Shown here: piece after piece, positions 20,877 to 30,714 of the stretch
Position numbering within the stretch: the stretch's first letter is position 1
Layout: every line of letters begins with the position of its first letter
Origin: an uncultured Prochlorococcus sp.
GTDB lineage: Bacteria; Cyanobacteriota; Cyanobacteriia; PCC-6307; Cyanobiaceae
NCBI GenBank assembly: GCA_902612005.1
Contig: CACMCA010000001.1
Location: 62,001-126,000 of the forward strand
Length of the DNA stretch: 64,000 nucleotides
Reading direction: 5' to 3'
The notes under the pieces: model-generated
Databases searched by the model: none
What the model saw: the letters and a program-made list of their open reading frames with translations, nothing else
What the model was told of the DNA's origin: nothing
Made by a program: the position numbers and the translations under genes

Positions 20877-21055
20877 TCAAATACTTTAGGATCAGGGTGA
20901 AGAATTAGTTGATTGTTGTGGGTTTTTTTTAGCTTGAAGCCCTTCTTAGATAGTTTTTTCATTAAGTTTGCACTTTCTTCAAATCTTGATGCCATTGCAT
21001 CAAGACTTGAGCAGTCACTTGTTAATCCATTATCTTTCCATGTAAAAAAACTCAT
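20810..21055 (-). CDS. Small conserved protein of unknown function
   Basis: The 81-residue product is hydrophilic. It has a helical stretch MASRFEESANLMKKLSKKGFKL followed by NNQLILHPDPKVFDQWGF, a pattern I recall from small conserved proteins of marine picocyanobacteria. No domain can be named. Its 3' end overlaps the end of the sps-like gene by 67 bp in the convergent direction. It follows mraY by 10 bp on the same strand, so it should be co-transcribed with mraY. The ordered sequence and close spacing make it likely to be a real gene. Confidence 0.65.
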   Translation of the reverse strand: MSFFTWKDNGLTSDCSSLDAMASRFEESANLMKKLSKKGFKLKKTHNNQLILHPDPKVFDQWGFISEELPFKQLCLISEEE

Positions 21056-21065
21056 AACAAATTTT

Positions 21066-22142
21066 TCAAAGATTGATTTTTAAAACTATACCTAAAATTA
21101 TAAGTAAAACGTTGATTTTCCAGAAAATTTCAACTATTTTTTGTTCCTTTACTCCTTTAAGTTCAAAATGATGGTGCAATGGAGTCATTAAAAATACACG
21201 TTTACCTCTGTGAAATAATTTTTTTGTAATTTTAAAAAATCCTACTTGAATTATTACTGAAAGTGCTTCAAGAATAAATATTCCTGAGAAAATAGATAGG
21301 GTAAAAACGCTATTGGTTAATAACGCTATAGAACCTAAAATAGCACCAATACTTAGAGATCCTGTGTCACCCATAAAAATTTTTGCAGGATAACTATTAT
21401 ATTTGAGAAATCCTAAACATATTCCGGACATTGCATAACATAAGATACTAAAAACAAAAAGCTCTGGCTGGTCTTTCATTAATATTTCTGTTCCTAATCC
21501 ATAAAAGACAATTCCACTGCATCCAGCTGCTAACCCATCTAATCCATCAGTCAAATTTACTGAATTACTTATGCCAACTAGTACTAAAAAAGAAATTGGC
21601 AATATGAAAATATTCATATTTATTACCAAGGAGTCAGATATTATTATTAATGGATCTATTAAATTTTTTTCATAAGCTAACAATATAAAAGTTATTGAAA
21701 TGATACTTTGTAGGAGGAATTTCTCCATTGTTTTTAACCCTGTATTTTCTTTGTTTTTAATACTTAAATAATCATCTAAAAACCCTGTAATAAAGAAACC
21801 CAAAATAGTCATGAATAAAAGAAGAAATTTTAGAGAACCTAAATCTATAGTTATTATCAAAAGAAAAATTAAAAAAGGGATAATCATAAAAACCCCACCC
21901 ATTGTTGGAGTATCACTCTTTTTATAGTGATTAGCAGGGGCTCCAGTTTTGATATTTTGGAGTAAATTTAATTTTTTTATCATTTTTAGACCATTCTTTG
22001 TTGTGAACAAAGAAATAGAAAAAAATAATGTAAAAACTCCTAAAAGATAAAAATTATTAAAAAAATAGGAAGTTACTACTAATGCAAAAGTATTTAATAT
22101 TAATAATGATTCAAAGTTAAACTTTTTAATCTTCCCAATCAT
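21066..22142 (-). CDS. mraY: Phospho-N-acetylmuramoyl-pentapeptide transferase
   Basis: MraY attaches phospho-MurNAc-pentapeptide to undecaprenyl phosphate, making lipid I at the inner membrane. The 358-residue protein has about ten hydrophobic segments and the family's conserved loops. These are TPTMGGVFM, the aspartate pair in FLDDYLSIKNKENTG, NSVNLTDGLDGLAAG, FMGDTGSLSIG, and the histidine motif TPLHHHFELKG near the C-terminus. The start overlaps the end of the DUF3134 gene by 17 bp, which indicates translational coupling, and the small 81-residue gene follows. Confidence 0.97.
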   Translation of the reverse strand: MIGKIKKFNFESLLILNTFALVVTSYFFNNFYLLGVFTLFFSISLFTTKNGLKMIKKLNLLQNIKTGAPANHYKKSDTPTMGGVFMIIPFLIFLLIITIDLGSLKFLLLFMTILGFFITGFLDDYLSIKNKENTGLKTMEKFLLQSIISITFILLAYEKNLIDPLIIISDSLVINMNIFILPISFLVLVGISNSVNLTDGLDGLAAGCSGIVFYGLGTEILMKDQPELFVFSILCYAMSGICLGFLKYNSYPAKIFMGDTGSLSIGAILGSIALLTNSVFTLSIFSGIFILEALSVIIQVGFFKITKKLFHRGKRVFLMTPLHHHFELKGVKEQKIVEIFWKINVLLIILGIVLKINL

Positions 22143-22407
22143 CTTCTAATGAAGGATCTTCTTCAGTTTTATAATCTTCTTTTTCTCCCATAAGTGCTGA
22201 AAGTTCCTCTTCTTCTATTGTACTAATCTCTTGTGAATCTCCATCTTTTTCCGCAACAAGTCTACCTGTATTTTCGAGCCAAGATAGTAGATCAGGTTCT
22301 TCTCTTAATGGCAATACAGGAGCTGGATCATCTCTGTGATAGCAAGTTAAAGCAGGATTAACTTCAGAAATGTCGTCTAATCTAAGTTTTAATTTATTTG
22401 AATCCAT
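22126..22407 (-). CDS. DUF3134-type small protein
   Basis: The frame is open further upstream, but the ATG at 22407 gives the 93-residue protein that fits this small cyanobacterial family. It starts MDSNKLKLRLDDISEVNPAL, then has YHRDDPAPVLPLREEPDLL and SWLENTGRLVA. The C-terminal third is very acidic (EEEELSALMGE, then SLEDDWED). I identify it as DUF3134, function unknown. The extra upstream residues in the longer frame look like intergenic sequence. It overlaps mraY by 17 bp and probably heads that transcript. Confidence 0.72.
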   Translation of the reverse strand: MDSNKLKLRLDDISEVNPALTCYHRDDPAPVLPLREEPDLLSWLENTGRLVAEKDGDSQEISTIEEEELSALMGEKEDYKTEEDPSLEDDWED

Positions 22408-22444
22408 TAAAAAGTAGTTTCTACATATACGATAATACATAATA

Positions 22445-22654
22445 ATGCGCACGAAAACTTTGTTTGATAAAGCAAATTTAAAATACTTTTTTATCTGGTC
22501 AATTTCATTGTTGTTGGCTGGATTATTTAAACTTATTGGATACTTATACCCCAATGTTTCAATAATTAATAATTTTCTTCTCTTGTTACTAGTTTTTGGT
22601 CCAGCTCTTTTAGTTACAATAATATTAGTTTTTAATAAGTTTTCAAATTCTTAA
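22445..22654 (+). CDS. Possible small two-helix membrane protein
   Basis: A 69-codon frame starts with ATG at 22445 and encodes two hydrophobic stretches. One is at about residues 14-35 (KYFFIWSISLLLAGLFKLIG) and one at 42-64 (NFLLLLLVFGPALLVTIIL). It has a basic N-terminus and a short polar tail. It is divergent from the DUF3134 gene and ends 35 bp before argG, which could place it in the argG leader. No family is recognised. AT-rich DNA easily gives hydrophobic frames by chance, so this is moderate support only. Confidence 0.5.
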   Translation: MRTKTLFDKANLKYFFIWSISLLLAGLFKLIGYLYPNVSIINNFLLLLLVFGPALLVTIILVFNKFSNS

Positions 22655-22689
22655 TCACATCAAAAATTTAAATTTATGGAGAAATTTAG

Positions 22690-23904
22690 ATGCAGCAGAT
22701 AAAAAAAGTTGTACTAGCCTATTCTGGCGGGGTTGATACGAGCGTCTGTATTCCATATTTAAAGAATGAATATGGAATTTCAGAAGTAGTTACTTTTGTA
22801 GCAGATCTTGGACAAGGCGAGGATTTAGAATTTATTAAGCAAAAAGCTTTAAATTCTGGTGCATCTAAATCTATCGTTGGCAATTTAGTTAATAGTTTTG
22901 TTGAGAGATACGCTTTTCCAGCAATTAGAGCAAACGCATTGTATTTAGATAAATATCCATTATCTACTGCTCTTGCTAGGCCTTTAATCGCTGAAAATCT
23001 TGTGAATATTGCTAGAGAAATTAATGCCGATGCAGTTGCTCATGGATGCACTGGTAAAGGCAATGATCAAGTTAGATTTGATTTAGCAATAAATGCTTTG
23101 GGTCCTGATTTAAAAATAATTACTCCTGCCAGGGAATGGAATATGAGTAGGGAAGAGGCAATAGTGTACGGAGAAAAATTTGGTATTCCTGCACCGGTAT
23201 CAAAAAAATCACCATATTCAATAGATGTTAATTTACTTGGTAGGAGTGTTGAAGCAGGCATATTAGAAGACCCAATGGAAGAAGCACCCGAAGATATTTT
23301 TGTAATGACATCATCTATTCATAATTCACCCGATTCTCCTCAAGAAATAGAAATTATTTTTAAAAATGGGCTTCCTGTTGGAATTAATGATGAATCTTTA
23401 ACCCCCGTGGAGATTATTAAAAAAGCTAATATTCTTGCAGGTGAGCATGGTTTTGGAAGAATTGATATGATTGAAGACCGAGTAGTAGGAATTAAAAGTA
23501 GAGAGATTTATGAAACACCTGGCCTCTTACTTTTAATAAAAGCTCACAAAGAATTAGAAAGTATTACATTAAATCCAGACGTTGTAGACTTTAAAGGAAT
23601 AGTTGAAAAAAAATGGGGTCAACTTGTCTATCAAGGTTTTTGGTTTGGACCTCTTAAAGATAGTTTAGATTCATTTATTGCGTCGACTCAAACTTCAGTT
23701 AATGGACGAGTAAAGATTAGACTTCATAAAGGGAACGCGATAGTAATTGGGAGAATGTCAGAAAATAATTCCCTTTACAGGGAAGATTTGGCAACTTATA
23801 GCAAAGACGATGTTTTCAATCATTCCTTAGCTGAAGGTTTTATTTATATGTGGGGTATGTCTAATAAAATATGGGCTGAGTTAAATTCAAAAACAAAAGA
23901 TTAA
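22690..23904 (+). CDS. argG: Argininosuccinate synthase
   Basis: ArgG joins citrulline and aspartate with ATP to give argininosuccinate in arginine synthesis. The 404-residue protein has the N-type ATP pyrophosphatase loop [16 protein letters not shown] at residues 9-24. Further motifs are [14 protein letters not shown], which binds citrulline and ATP, the [17 protein letters not shown] segment and [22 protein letters not shown] sequence 8 bases upstream supports the ATG at 22690. It ends 3 bp from the convergent rpsF stop. Confidence 0.98.
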   Translation: MQQIKKVVLAYSGGVDTSVCIPYLKNEYGISEVVTFVADLGQGEDLEFIKQKALNSGASKSIVGNLVNSFVERYAFPAIRANALYLDKYPLSTALARPLIAENLVNIAREINADAVAHGCTGKGNDQVRFDLAINALGPDLKIITPAREWNMSREEAIVYGEKFGIPAPVSKKSPYSIDVNLLGRSVEAGILEDPMEEAPEDIFVMTSSIHNSPDSPQEIEIIFKNGLPVGINDESLTPVEIIKKANILAGEHGFGRIDMIEDRVVGIKSREIYETPGLLLLIKAHKELESITLNPDVVDFKGIVEKKWGQLVYQGFWFGPLKDSLDSFIASTQTSVNGRVKIRLHKGNAIVIGRMSENNSLYREDLATYSKDDVFNHSLAEGFIYMWGMSNKIWAELNSKTKD

Positions 23905-23907
23905 TAT

Positions 23908-24369
23908 TTAAGATTCTACATTTTCTTTAGTTTTACTATCATCTTTTCCCGAAGTTGAACTATCTGCGCTTACTACTGGTTGTTTTTCCTTAGATTCAAC
24001 TTTAGTTTCTGAATTTTTTTTATCATCTGCTTGAGTTGAACTCTTTGAAGAAGTTCTTGGAGTTGGCAAAGGCCCTTCTTGTTTAACGGTCATGTATCTA
24101 ATAACATCTTCACTGAGTCTCATTGCTTTTTCGATTTTGAAAATATGTTGTCCATCCCCTTGATGACTTAGTTGCACGTAGATACCTTCTCTATGTTTTG
24201 CTATTTGATAGGCTAATCTTCTTTTACCCCTCATTTGACTATCGAGGATGGTACCGCCAAATTCTTCTAAAAGCTTATTGTATTTATCAATGTGGTTAGT
24301 TACTTCATCTTCCGCAATGTCTGGGCGGAGGATATACATGGTTTCGTAATAAAATTGTTGATCGTTCAT
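23908..24369 (-). CDS. rpsF: 30S ribosomal protein S6
   Basis: S6 binds 16S rRNA with S18 in the central domain of the small subunit. The core reads [17 protein letters not shown], then [19 protein letters not shown] and [13 protein letters not shown], all family-typical. I chose the ATG at 24369 ([13 protein letters not shown]) rather than the longer frame from 24423, because the extra 18 residues do not belong to S6. After the 100-residue core comes a tail of about 50 residues rich in Ser, Lys and Asp, longer than in many bacteria and probably disordered. No rpsR neighbour is seen here. Confidence 0.95.
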   Translation of the reverse strand: MNDQQFYYETMYILRPDIAEDEVTNHIDKYNKLLEEFGGTILDSQMRGKRRLAYQIAKHREGIYVQLSHQGDGQHIFKIEKAMRLSEDVIRYMTVKQEGPLPTPRTSSKSSTQADDKKNSETKVESKEKQPVVSADSSTSGKDDSKTKENVES

Positions 24370-24471
24370 AGTTTCAGACAAGGTCTTTGGCTCATATAGT
24401 TGGTGAGATGAGCGTCTGTTCATCTTTAACGATACATCATGATGTGCAGTTCCTTGAAAATTAGCATTATT

Positions 24472-25332
24472 TTAAAGATGATTTTTGAGTGCATCATTCA
24501 TAATATGAAAAGGTACTTCTAATCCATTTGTCCAAAAGGATAATGATTTCAATCCCTGAGCAACAAGCATTTGAAGACCATCGATAGTCATGCATCCTTT
24601 ATTGGCGCTAAATTTCAATAGATGAGTTGGAGCAGGATTATAGATTAAATCATAAACAATTGTTTTTGAGTTAAGTGATCTCCAAAAATAATCTCCAAAT
24701 GGCAATAAATTTATTTCATTTTTGGCTGTTTTCATTCCTACTGGTGTTGTATTTACAACTAAATCCGCTTCTTCAATTAAATTATGAATTTGATTATCGT
24801 TACTTAAAAAGCTATGAAGTTCAATTTGATTTTCAAAGTTTTTTATCAATTCATTTAGTGATGATTTGTTACGTGATATTACTGAAATTTTTGAAAGATT
24901 TAAATTTATTAAACCTTGAATAACAGATTTTGCTGCACCCCCCGAGCCAAGAACTATTGATTTTTTCTTTGCTAAGTTTAAATTTTTTAATGGGTAAATA
25001 AATCCTTCTAAATCGGTATTAGTTGCGCTCCACTCTTTTTCAGAATTTAATTTCAGAGTATTAATTGCTTTCAGTTTGCTCGCAATAGGCGAAATTTCAC
25101 TGCAAAGGTTAAATACTTTTTCTTTATGGGGAATTGTAATATTTAAACCTTTGCAATTTATTTTTTTCAAAGAATTCAGAACTAATTCTAGATCTTCATC
25201 TTTGCAAGGTATAGCAATATAAATTAAATCTAGGCCTAAATATCGGAATGCAGCATTTTGCATAATCGGTGACAAGGAATGGCTTACTGGATTGCCAATT
25301 AATGCAATAAAAGATGTCTTACTTGAAATCAT
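24472..25332 (-). CDS. aroE: Shikimate dehydrogenase
   Basis: AroE reduces 3-dehydroshikimate to shikimate with NADPH. The 286-residue protein has the substrate pocket GNPVSHSLSPIMQN, then NITIPHKE with the catalytic lysine, then NTDLEGFI. The Rossmann nucleotide loop is VLGSGGAAKSVI, and VVNTTPVGM and DGLQMLVAQG follow near the C-terminus. It is divergent from dnaK, and rpsF lies 102 bp downstream. The DAHP synthase of the same pathway is 8 kb away. Confidence 0.96.
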   Translation of the reverse strand: MISSKTSFIALIGNPVSHSLSPIMQNAAFRYLGLDLIYIAIPCKDEDLELVLNSLKKINCKGLNITIPHKEKVFNLCSEISPIASKLKAINTLKLNSEKEWSATNTDLEGFIYPLKNLNLAKKKSIVLGSGGAAKSVIQGLINLNLSKISVISRNKSSLNELIKNFENQIELHSFLSNDNQIHNLIEEADLVVNTTPVGMKTAKNEINLLPFGDYFWRSLNSKTIVYDLIYNPAPTHLLKFSANKGCMTIDGLQMLVAQGLKSLSFWTNGLEVPFHIMNDALKNHL

Positions 25333-25447
25333 GTTTAGAATTTTTCTTTAAGGTAATGATCTGTTCGGGAACCACACCCCATTTTTGAGTAACAATAATG
25401 ACGTCGATGACCGATTATGGAGAGTAACAAATATAAATAGTTTACCC

Positions 25448-27355
25448 ATGGGTAAGGTTGTAGGAATCGATTTAGGAACAACTAATAGTTGTGTAGCTGT
25501 AATGGAAGGTGGTAAACCCACTGTAATAGCAAATGCTGAGGGTTTCAGAACTACTCCATCAGTTGTTGCATACACAAAAAATCAAGATCAGCTTGTTGGA
25601 CAAATAGCTAAAAGACAAGCTGTAATGAACCCTGAAAATACATTTTATTCAGCAAAACGATTTGTTGGAAGAAGGGTTGATGAAGTTAATGAAGAATCTA
25701 AAGAAGTCAGCTATTCCGTCGAAAAATCTGGTTCTAGTGTCAAATTAAAATGCCCTATATTGGATAAGCAGTTTTCTCCTGAGGAGGTAAGTTCTCAAGT
25801 CTTAAGAAAGTTAGCAGATGATGCTGGTAAATACCTTGGTGATAAAGTTACACAAGCTGTAATTACAGTTCCAGCTTATTTTAATGACTCTCAAAGGCAA
25901 GCTACAAAAGACGCAGGAAAGATTGCAGGTTTAGAAGTTTTAAGAATTGTCAATGAGCCAACTGCTGCAGCATTAGCATATGGTTTGGATAAAGAAAACG
26001 AAAAAATTCTTGTATTTGATTTAGGGGGAGGAACATTCGATGTATCAGTTATTGAAGCTGGTGATGGAGTAACTGAAGTTTTATCTACATCTGGGGATAC
26101 TCATTTAGGTGGTGATGATTTTGATAGATGTATCGTAGATCATTTAGCTAGTACTTTTAAATCAAATGAAGGGATTGATCTTAGACAAGATAAGCAAGCA
26201 TTACAAAGACTGACTGAAGCTGCTGAAAAGGCAAAAATTGAGCTTTCAAATGCTACTCAAAGTGAAATAAATCTACCTTTTATTACAGCGACTCCTGAAG
26301 GGCCAAAACATTTGGATTTGAACCTAACTCGAGCAAAGTTTGAGGAATTAGCGGCATCTCTAATAGATAGGTGTAAAACTCCAGTGGAGAGAGCTATAAG
26401 TGATGCAAAAATCTCTACTAGCGAAATCGACGAGGTAGTAATGGTAGGAGGCTCATCTAGAATTCCCGCCGTTTTAGATTTGGTTAAAAAAATAATTGGT
26501 AAAGAACCAAATCAAACAGTGAATCCTGATGAGGTGGTTGCTGTTGGAGCTGCTATTCAGGGAGGTGTTTTAGCAGGTGAAGTTAAAGATATATTGCTTC
26601 TTGATGTCACTCCTCTTTCTTTAGGTGTAGAGACTTTAGGAGGGGTTATGACAAAAATGATAAATAGAAATACTACAGTTCCAACCAAGAAATCTGAAAC
26701 ATATTCAACTGCTGTCGACGGACAAACAAATGTAGAAATTCACGTCCTACAGGGTGAAAGAGAAATGGCATCTGATAACAAAAGCTTAGGAACTTTTAGA
26801 TTGGATGGTATACCTTCAGCACCAAGAGGTGTTCCTCAAATCGAAGTTACTTTTGATATTGATGCAAATGGTATTTTAAGTGTTACAGCTAAAGACAAGG
26901 GTAGTGGTAAAGAGCAAAGCATCTCCATAACTGGTGCTTCTACTTTATCGGATAATGAAGTGGAAAAAATGGTAAAAGATGCAGAATCAAATGCTTCTGC
27001 TGATAAAGAAAAAAGAGAAAAAATTGATTTAAAAAATCAGGCTGAAACACTTGTTTATCAGACAGAAAAACAACTTGGTGAATTAGGTGACAAAGTTGAT
27101 GCAGCTGCAAAGTCTAAAGTCGAAGAAAAAAGTAAGGCGTTAAAAGAGGCTACTTCAAAAGAAGATTACGAATTAATGAAAAAACTTCTTGAAGAGCTTC
27201 AACAAGAACTTTACGCAGTAGGTTCATCTGTTTATCAGCAACCTGGAAATCAACCTCCATCTCCTGGGTCGGCTGGGGGACCAGATCAGAGCAACTCAAA
27301 TGATAAAGATGGTGATGATGTGATTGATGCAGACTTTACTGAAACAAAAGATTAA
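25448..27355 (+). CDS. dnaK: Molecular chaperone DnaK (Hsp70)
   Basis: DnaK binds unfolded polypeptides under ATP control with DnaJ and GrpE. The frame is open from 25385, but the ATG at 25448 gives the canonical opening [19 protein letters not shown] and a 635-residue protein of standard length. The ATPase domain has [16 protein letters not shown] and [11 protein letters not shown]. The linker [14 protein letters not shown] leads to the substrate-binding domain, and the C-terminus ends [10 protein letters not shown], an EEVD-like acidic tail of the bacterial type. The stop overlaps the stop of the convergent FAD oxidase gene by 4 bp. Cyanobacteria usually carry more than one dnaK; this looks like the main housekeeping copy. 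Confidence 0.96.
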   Translation: MGKVVGIDLGTTNSCVAVMEGGKPTVIANAEGFRTTPSVVAYTKNQDQLVGQIAKRQAVMNPENTFYSAKRFVGRRVDEVNEESKEVSYSVEKSGSSVKLKCPILDKQFSPEEVSSQVLRKLADDAGKYLGDKVTQAVITVPAYFNDSQRQATKDAGKIAGLEVLRIVNEPTAAALAYGLDKENEKILVFDLGGGTFDVSVIEAGDGVTEVLSTSGDTHLGGDDFDRCIVDHLASTFKSNEGIDLRQDKQALQRLTEAAEKAKIELSNATQSEINLPFITATPEGPKHLDLNLTRAKFEELAASLIDRCKTPVERAISDAKISTSEIDEVVMVGGSSRIPAVLDLVKKIIGKEPNQTVNPDEVVAVGAAIQGGVLAGEVKDILLLDVTPLSLGVETLGGVMTKMINRNTTVPTKKSETYSTAVDGQTNVEIHVLQGEREMASDNKSLGTFRLDGIPSAPRGVPQIEVTFDIDANGILSVTAKDKGSGKEQSISITGASTLSDNEVEKMVKDAESNASADKEKREKIDLKNQAETLVYQTEKQLGELGDKVDAAAKSKVEEKSKALKEATSKEDYELMKKLLEELQQELYAVGSSVYQQPGNQPPSPGSAGGPDQSNSNDKDGDDVIDADFTETKD

Positions 27356-28434
27356 GAAAAGTATTTTTCAACTTCTTTAGCAACCCATCTAGAGCAGGCT
27401 GGTGCAAGTAAAATTCCATTTTTATAAAAACCTGTACATATAAATAATCCATTTTCTAAATTTTTCATTATTGGTGATGGTTCTCCATCGGGTCTCGATC
27501 TAATGCCAAACCATTTTTTTAAAATTCGTCCTTTCATTAGCCAGTTTGGTTTTTTATCAAGAAAATTTGTAAGTTTTTCAAAGATATCATTTTCTGGTTT
27601 TGTACTATATTCGTCAGTTGAACCAATAATAAGTTTATCTTTTGAAATTGGTATTATATTTTTCCCATCTATATTTAGATGTTTTGGAAGTGATAATAAA
27701 TCAACTTCTGCATCATTTACGCCAATTTCTATAGCTTGACCTAATACTGGTTTTAATTTGATGTTATGAGATAGGCTATCTATTAGATCAATCGCATCTA
27801 GAGAATTACACAAAATAATTATTTGAGACTTGATCTCTTGATTGTTTTTAGATGTAGCAATCCATTGATTATTTGATTTTCTGATTTTTATTATTTGATC
27901 TTCTAAAAATTTTACTTTTTTATTTTTTAGATATTTATCTAATGTTTTAAGTAATGATATGGCATTTATTCTTCCATCGTTCGAGGAAACTATTCCTTTC
28001 ATATTTTTTGTTTGGAATGCTTTATTAATATTTTTAATGAAAATCGAGTTTTGATCTAATATTCGTAAGTTTATATCATTTGTTTCATAAATAAATTTCT
28101 CTAATTTTTTAAACTTTTCCTCATTTGTAGTCAATTGTATTAACGGCTTTTCAATATTTAACTCCTGATTATATTCTCTAAGTAATTCTATCCACTTTGG
28201 CCATAATTCAATGCTTTGTTTTCTTAGAGACCAACTTCTACCTTTTCTTTTTTGATACATATTTCCCATTAGTAGACCTAAGGCTGCATTGCTACTATTT
28301 TTATTATGATTGGGATCTATTATGGTTATCTGAAAACCTAATTCTGATAACTCTAAAGCGTTAAATTTTCCTATAACTCCCGATCCAATAATAATTATGT
28401 GTGATTTTTGAAAATTTTCTTTTAAGCTTTTCAT
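27352..28434 (-). CDS. FAD-dependent oxidoreductase of the DAO (glycine/D-amino acid oxidase) family
   Basis: The 360-residue protein has a dinucleotide-binding loop near the N-terminus ([20 protein letters not shown]), then an FAD ribose contact ITIIDPN. The C-terminal [18 protein letters not shown] is a DAO-family FAD pyrophosphate-side motif. This layout fits ThiO-like glycine oxidases, which supply dehydroglycine for thiamine thiazole synthesis, but a related amine oxidase is possible. No thi gene is nearby. I therefore name the family, not the reaction. It is divergent from purU and convergent with dnaK. Confidence 0.8.
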   Translation of the reverse strand: MKSLKENFQKSHIIIIGSGVIGKFNALELSELGFQITIIDPNHNKNSSNAALGLLMGNMYQKRKGRSWSLRKQSIELWPKWIELLREYNQELNIEKPLIQLTTNEEKFKKLEKFIYETNDINLRILDQNSIFIKNINKAFQTKNMKGIVSSNDGRINAISLLKTLDKYLKNKKVKFLEDQIIKIRKSNNQWIATSKNNQEIKSQIIILCNSLDAIDLIDSLSHNIKLKPVLGQAIEIGVNDAEVDLLSLPKHLNIDGKNIIPISKDKLIIGSTDEYSTKPENDIFEKLTNFLDKKPNWLMKGRILKKWFGIRSRPDGEPSPIMKNLENGLFICTGFYKNGILLAPACSRWVAKEVEKYFS

Positions 28435-28482
28435 TGATATATTAGATATACTTGCTTATTTGATTAAAAAAGTTAAAAATTT

Positions 28483-29337
28483 TTGGAACATCCTTCAATT
28501 ATATTCAAAATTGTTTGCCCCGATCGTCCTGGCCTTGTAAGTTTACTTACAAGTTGGATTTCAAATTACGGTGGCAATATAAAGCATTCTGATCATCATA
28601 CAGATCAAGATGCAGGTTTGTTTCTTAGTCGCATTGAATGGAATAATAACAATCCTTCTTTAAATAGAGAGGAAATTTTTAATGAATGTGAAAAAATTGC
28701 AGTCGAAGTAAATGGAAAATTTAACGTAAATTATTCTGATGAAATTCCAAATGTTGCTATTTTTGTGAGCAAACAAAATCATTGTTTGATTGATTTACTT
28801 TGGCGAGTAAGAAATGGTGAACTCAAAATGAAAGTGCCTTTAATAGTTTCAAATCATTCTGATCTTGAAAATATTGCAAATGACTTTAATGCAAAATTTG
28901 TCCATATTGATACTTTTAAAATTAAAAAATCTGATGTTGAAGATCAATTTTTAAATTTACTAAAAGAATATGAGGTTGATCTTGTTGTTTTAGCCAAATA
29001 TATGCAAATTTTGAGTGACTCTTTTTTAAAAAAGTTTTCTTCAATAATAAATATTCATCATTCTTTTTTACCTGCATTTAAGGGAGCCCAACCATATCAT
29101 CGAGCGTGGAAGCGGGGTGTTAAATTAATTGGTGCTACAGCCCACTATGTTACTGAAGATCTTGATGAAGGACCGATAATAGAGCAATGCACAGTTAATG
29201 TAAGTCATAGAGATGAAGTCGATGATTTGATTAGAAAAGGAAGAGATATTGAAAGAATAGCGCTAGCAAGGGCGGTTAGATTACATCTTAATCATCAAGT
29301 ATTTGTTTATAATAGGAAAACTGCTGTTTTTGATTGA
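28483..29337 (+). CDS. purU: Formyltetrahydrofolate deformylase
   Basis: PurU hydrolyses 10-formyl-THF to formate and THF, balancing one-carbon pools and feeding PurT-type purine synthesis. An N-terminal ACT domain (FKIVCPDRPGLVSLLTSWI) is followed by a formyltransferase-like catalytic domain. That domain has the active-site histidine in NIHHSFLPAFKGAQPYHRA and the catalytic aspartate region AHYVTEDLDEGPIIEQ. The start appears to be TTG at 28483, because the ACT domain begins within a few codons and no upstream ATG is in frame. At 284 residues it has normal length. It is divergent from the FAD oxidase gene. Confidence 0.94.
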   Translation: MEHPSIIFKIVCPDRPGLVSLLTSWISNYGGNIKHSDHHTDQDAGLFLSRIEWNNNNPSLNREEIFNECEKIAVEVNGKFNVNYSDEIPNVAIFVSKQNHCLIDLLWRVRNGELKMKVPLIVSNHSDLENIANDFNAKFVHIDTFKIKKSDVEDQFLNLLKEYEVDLVVLAKYMQILSDSFLKKFSSIINIHHSFLPAFKGAQPYHRAWKRGVKLIGATAHYVTEDLDEGPIIEQCTVNVSHRDEVDDLIRKGRDIERIALARAVRLHLNHQVFVYNRKTAVFD

Positions 29338-29346
29338 AGATAATTC

Positions 29347-30705
29347 CTAGTCTTCTAATTCTATTTGTATTTGTCTTTCATAAATTGATTCTTCATTAAA
29401 AGCTCTTGCTATCAAGAAACTGGCAATGCAGCTGATTAAGACAGGCTTCATTATTAATAAATTTTTTGTTAAGGCGAAAGCTAAAAACATTGCTGTTATT
29501 GGTGTTCGCGAACATCCTGCTACGAAAGCTCCCATACCCGCAAAAATGTACGTACTTGGTGCGTGTCCTGTTGCAATTTCTACCCAACTCCCCATTATTA
29601 GTCCGATTGAACCTCCCAAAGTAAGCATTGGATAGAACAATCCGCCAGGAGCTCCAGATGCTGCAGCTAAACCAGTCGTGATAAATAATACTAAAACTGC
29701 CAACAAAGCAATTCCAATACTTGTATTTTGCTCAGCTACTATTTTCTGTAATTCATCTAAATTATGAAATGTACTTGGTAAAAAAGAATAGATACTTCCT
29801 AAAATAAGTCCACAAATACTCATTTTTAAAACAAATTTATTTTTATACCACTTTTTTCCAAGGTTTTGCATTAATAAAACATATCTGCAGTACAATTCTG
29901 CAAAGATCCCAATAATTATTCCTAATAAAACTAGGTAAATAAAATCTATGGGCAAGAAAAAAACTGATGGGTCATATTCTTTTTGAATCAAAAATCCAAG
30001 GTTAAAATCAAAGCCCCCTGCTTTTGGATCTAAACCTAAAGCTTGAATAATATCAGCAGATGAATCTGCAATGAAAGTTGTAATTACTACTAATAATAAA
30101 ATTACTGGTCTAGCAGAGTTTAATAATTCTTCTATTGCATAAACAAACCCTCCTAATGGAGCGCTGAATACTGCAGCTATTCCAGCACCGCCACCTGCTG
30201 CTACTATTACCCTTCTAAAAGCTGTAGGAGCTTTTAGCCATTTGGCCATTTGCCAAGCCACAGATCCGCCCATTTGAACAGATGGACCCTCTGGACCCAA
30301 AGGGAATCCACTGCCAATAGCGATAATTCCTGATATGAGTTTAACTAAGCCTACTTTTATATTCATTGGCACTTTTTTATGCCTTAAGAAACCCATAATT
30401 TGACTCACACCTGAACCTTTTGCAGCAGGTGCTATATTTTTAATCAAATATCCTGCAATTGCTCCACCTACAGCTCCAAAAATTGGTAATACTGCAATAG
30501 ATGGCAATTGGTCTAAAAGCGCTAATCTCCAATTATTAATAAAATAGATTCCAGTTTTAAAAAATATACTTGTAATTGAAGCTCCTAAACCTGTTAATAA
30601 GAGCGCAAATCCAACAACTAAAGATCTTTGTCTTAATAATTTTTTGATGCTACGAGAGGAACTGTTATTGGTCTTTTGAATATTTTCTTTTATAAGGTTT
30701 GGCAT
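29347..30705 (-). CDS. ClC-type chloride channel or H+/Cl- antiporter
   Basis: This 452-residue membrane protein shows the three ClC selectivity loops. They are KGSGVSQIMG (GSGIP-like), LGPEGPSVQMGG with the gating glutamate, and GAPGGLFYPMLTLGG (GxFxP). The YAIEELLNSARP segment keeps the internal proton glutamate associated with antiporters, so H+/Cl- exchange is more likely than a passive channel. No C-terminal CBS domains are present. About ten hydrophobic stretches fit the helix-rich fold. It follows acnB by 9 bp on the same strand, and its 3' end converges on purU. Confidence 0.93.
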   Translation of the reverse strand: MPNLIKENIQKTNNSSSRSIKKLLRQRSLVVGFALLLTGLGASITSIFFKTGIYFINNWRLALLDQLPSIAVLPIFGAVGGAIAGYLIKNIAPAAKGSGVSQIMGFLRHKKVPMNIKVGLVKLISGIIAIGSGFPLGPEGPSVQMGGSVAWQMAKWLKAPTAFRRVIVAAGGGAGIAAVFSAPLGGFVYAIEELLNSARPVILLLVVITTFIADSSADIIQALGLDPKAGGFDFNLGFLIQKEYDPSVFFLPIDFIYLVLLGIIIGIFAELYCRYVLLMQNLGKKWYKNKFVLKMSICGLILGSIYSFLPSTFHNLDELQKIVAEQNTSIGIALLAVLVLFITTGLAAASGAPGGLFYPMLTLGGSIGLIMGSWVEIATGHAPSTYIFAGMGAFVAGCSRTPITAMFLAFALTKNLLIMKPVLISCIASFLIARAFNEESIYERQIQIELED

Positions 30706-30714
30706 AATCCATGA

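Noticed and set aside
24370..24423. Longer rpsF start adding 18 residues
   Set aside because: The added residues do not match S6, whose family start is at the ATG at 24369.
29426..29635. 69-codon plus-strand frame within the ClC gene
   Set aside because: It is antisense to a well-conserved gene with intact ClC motifs; treated as a shadow frame.
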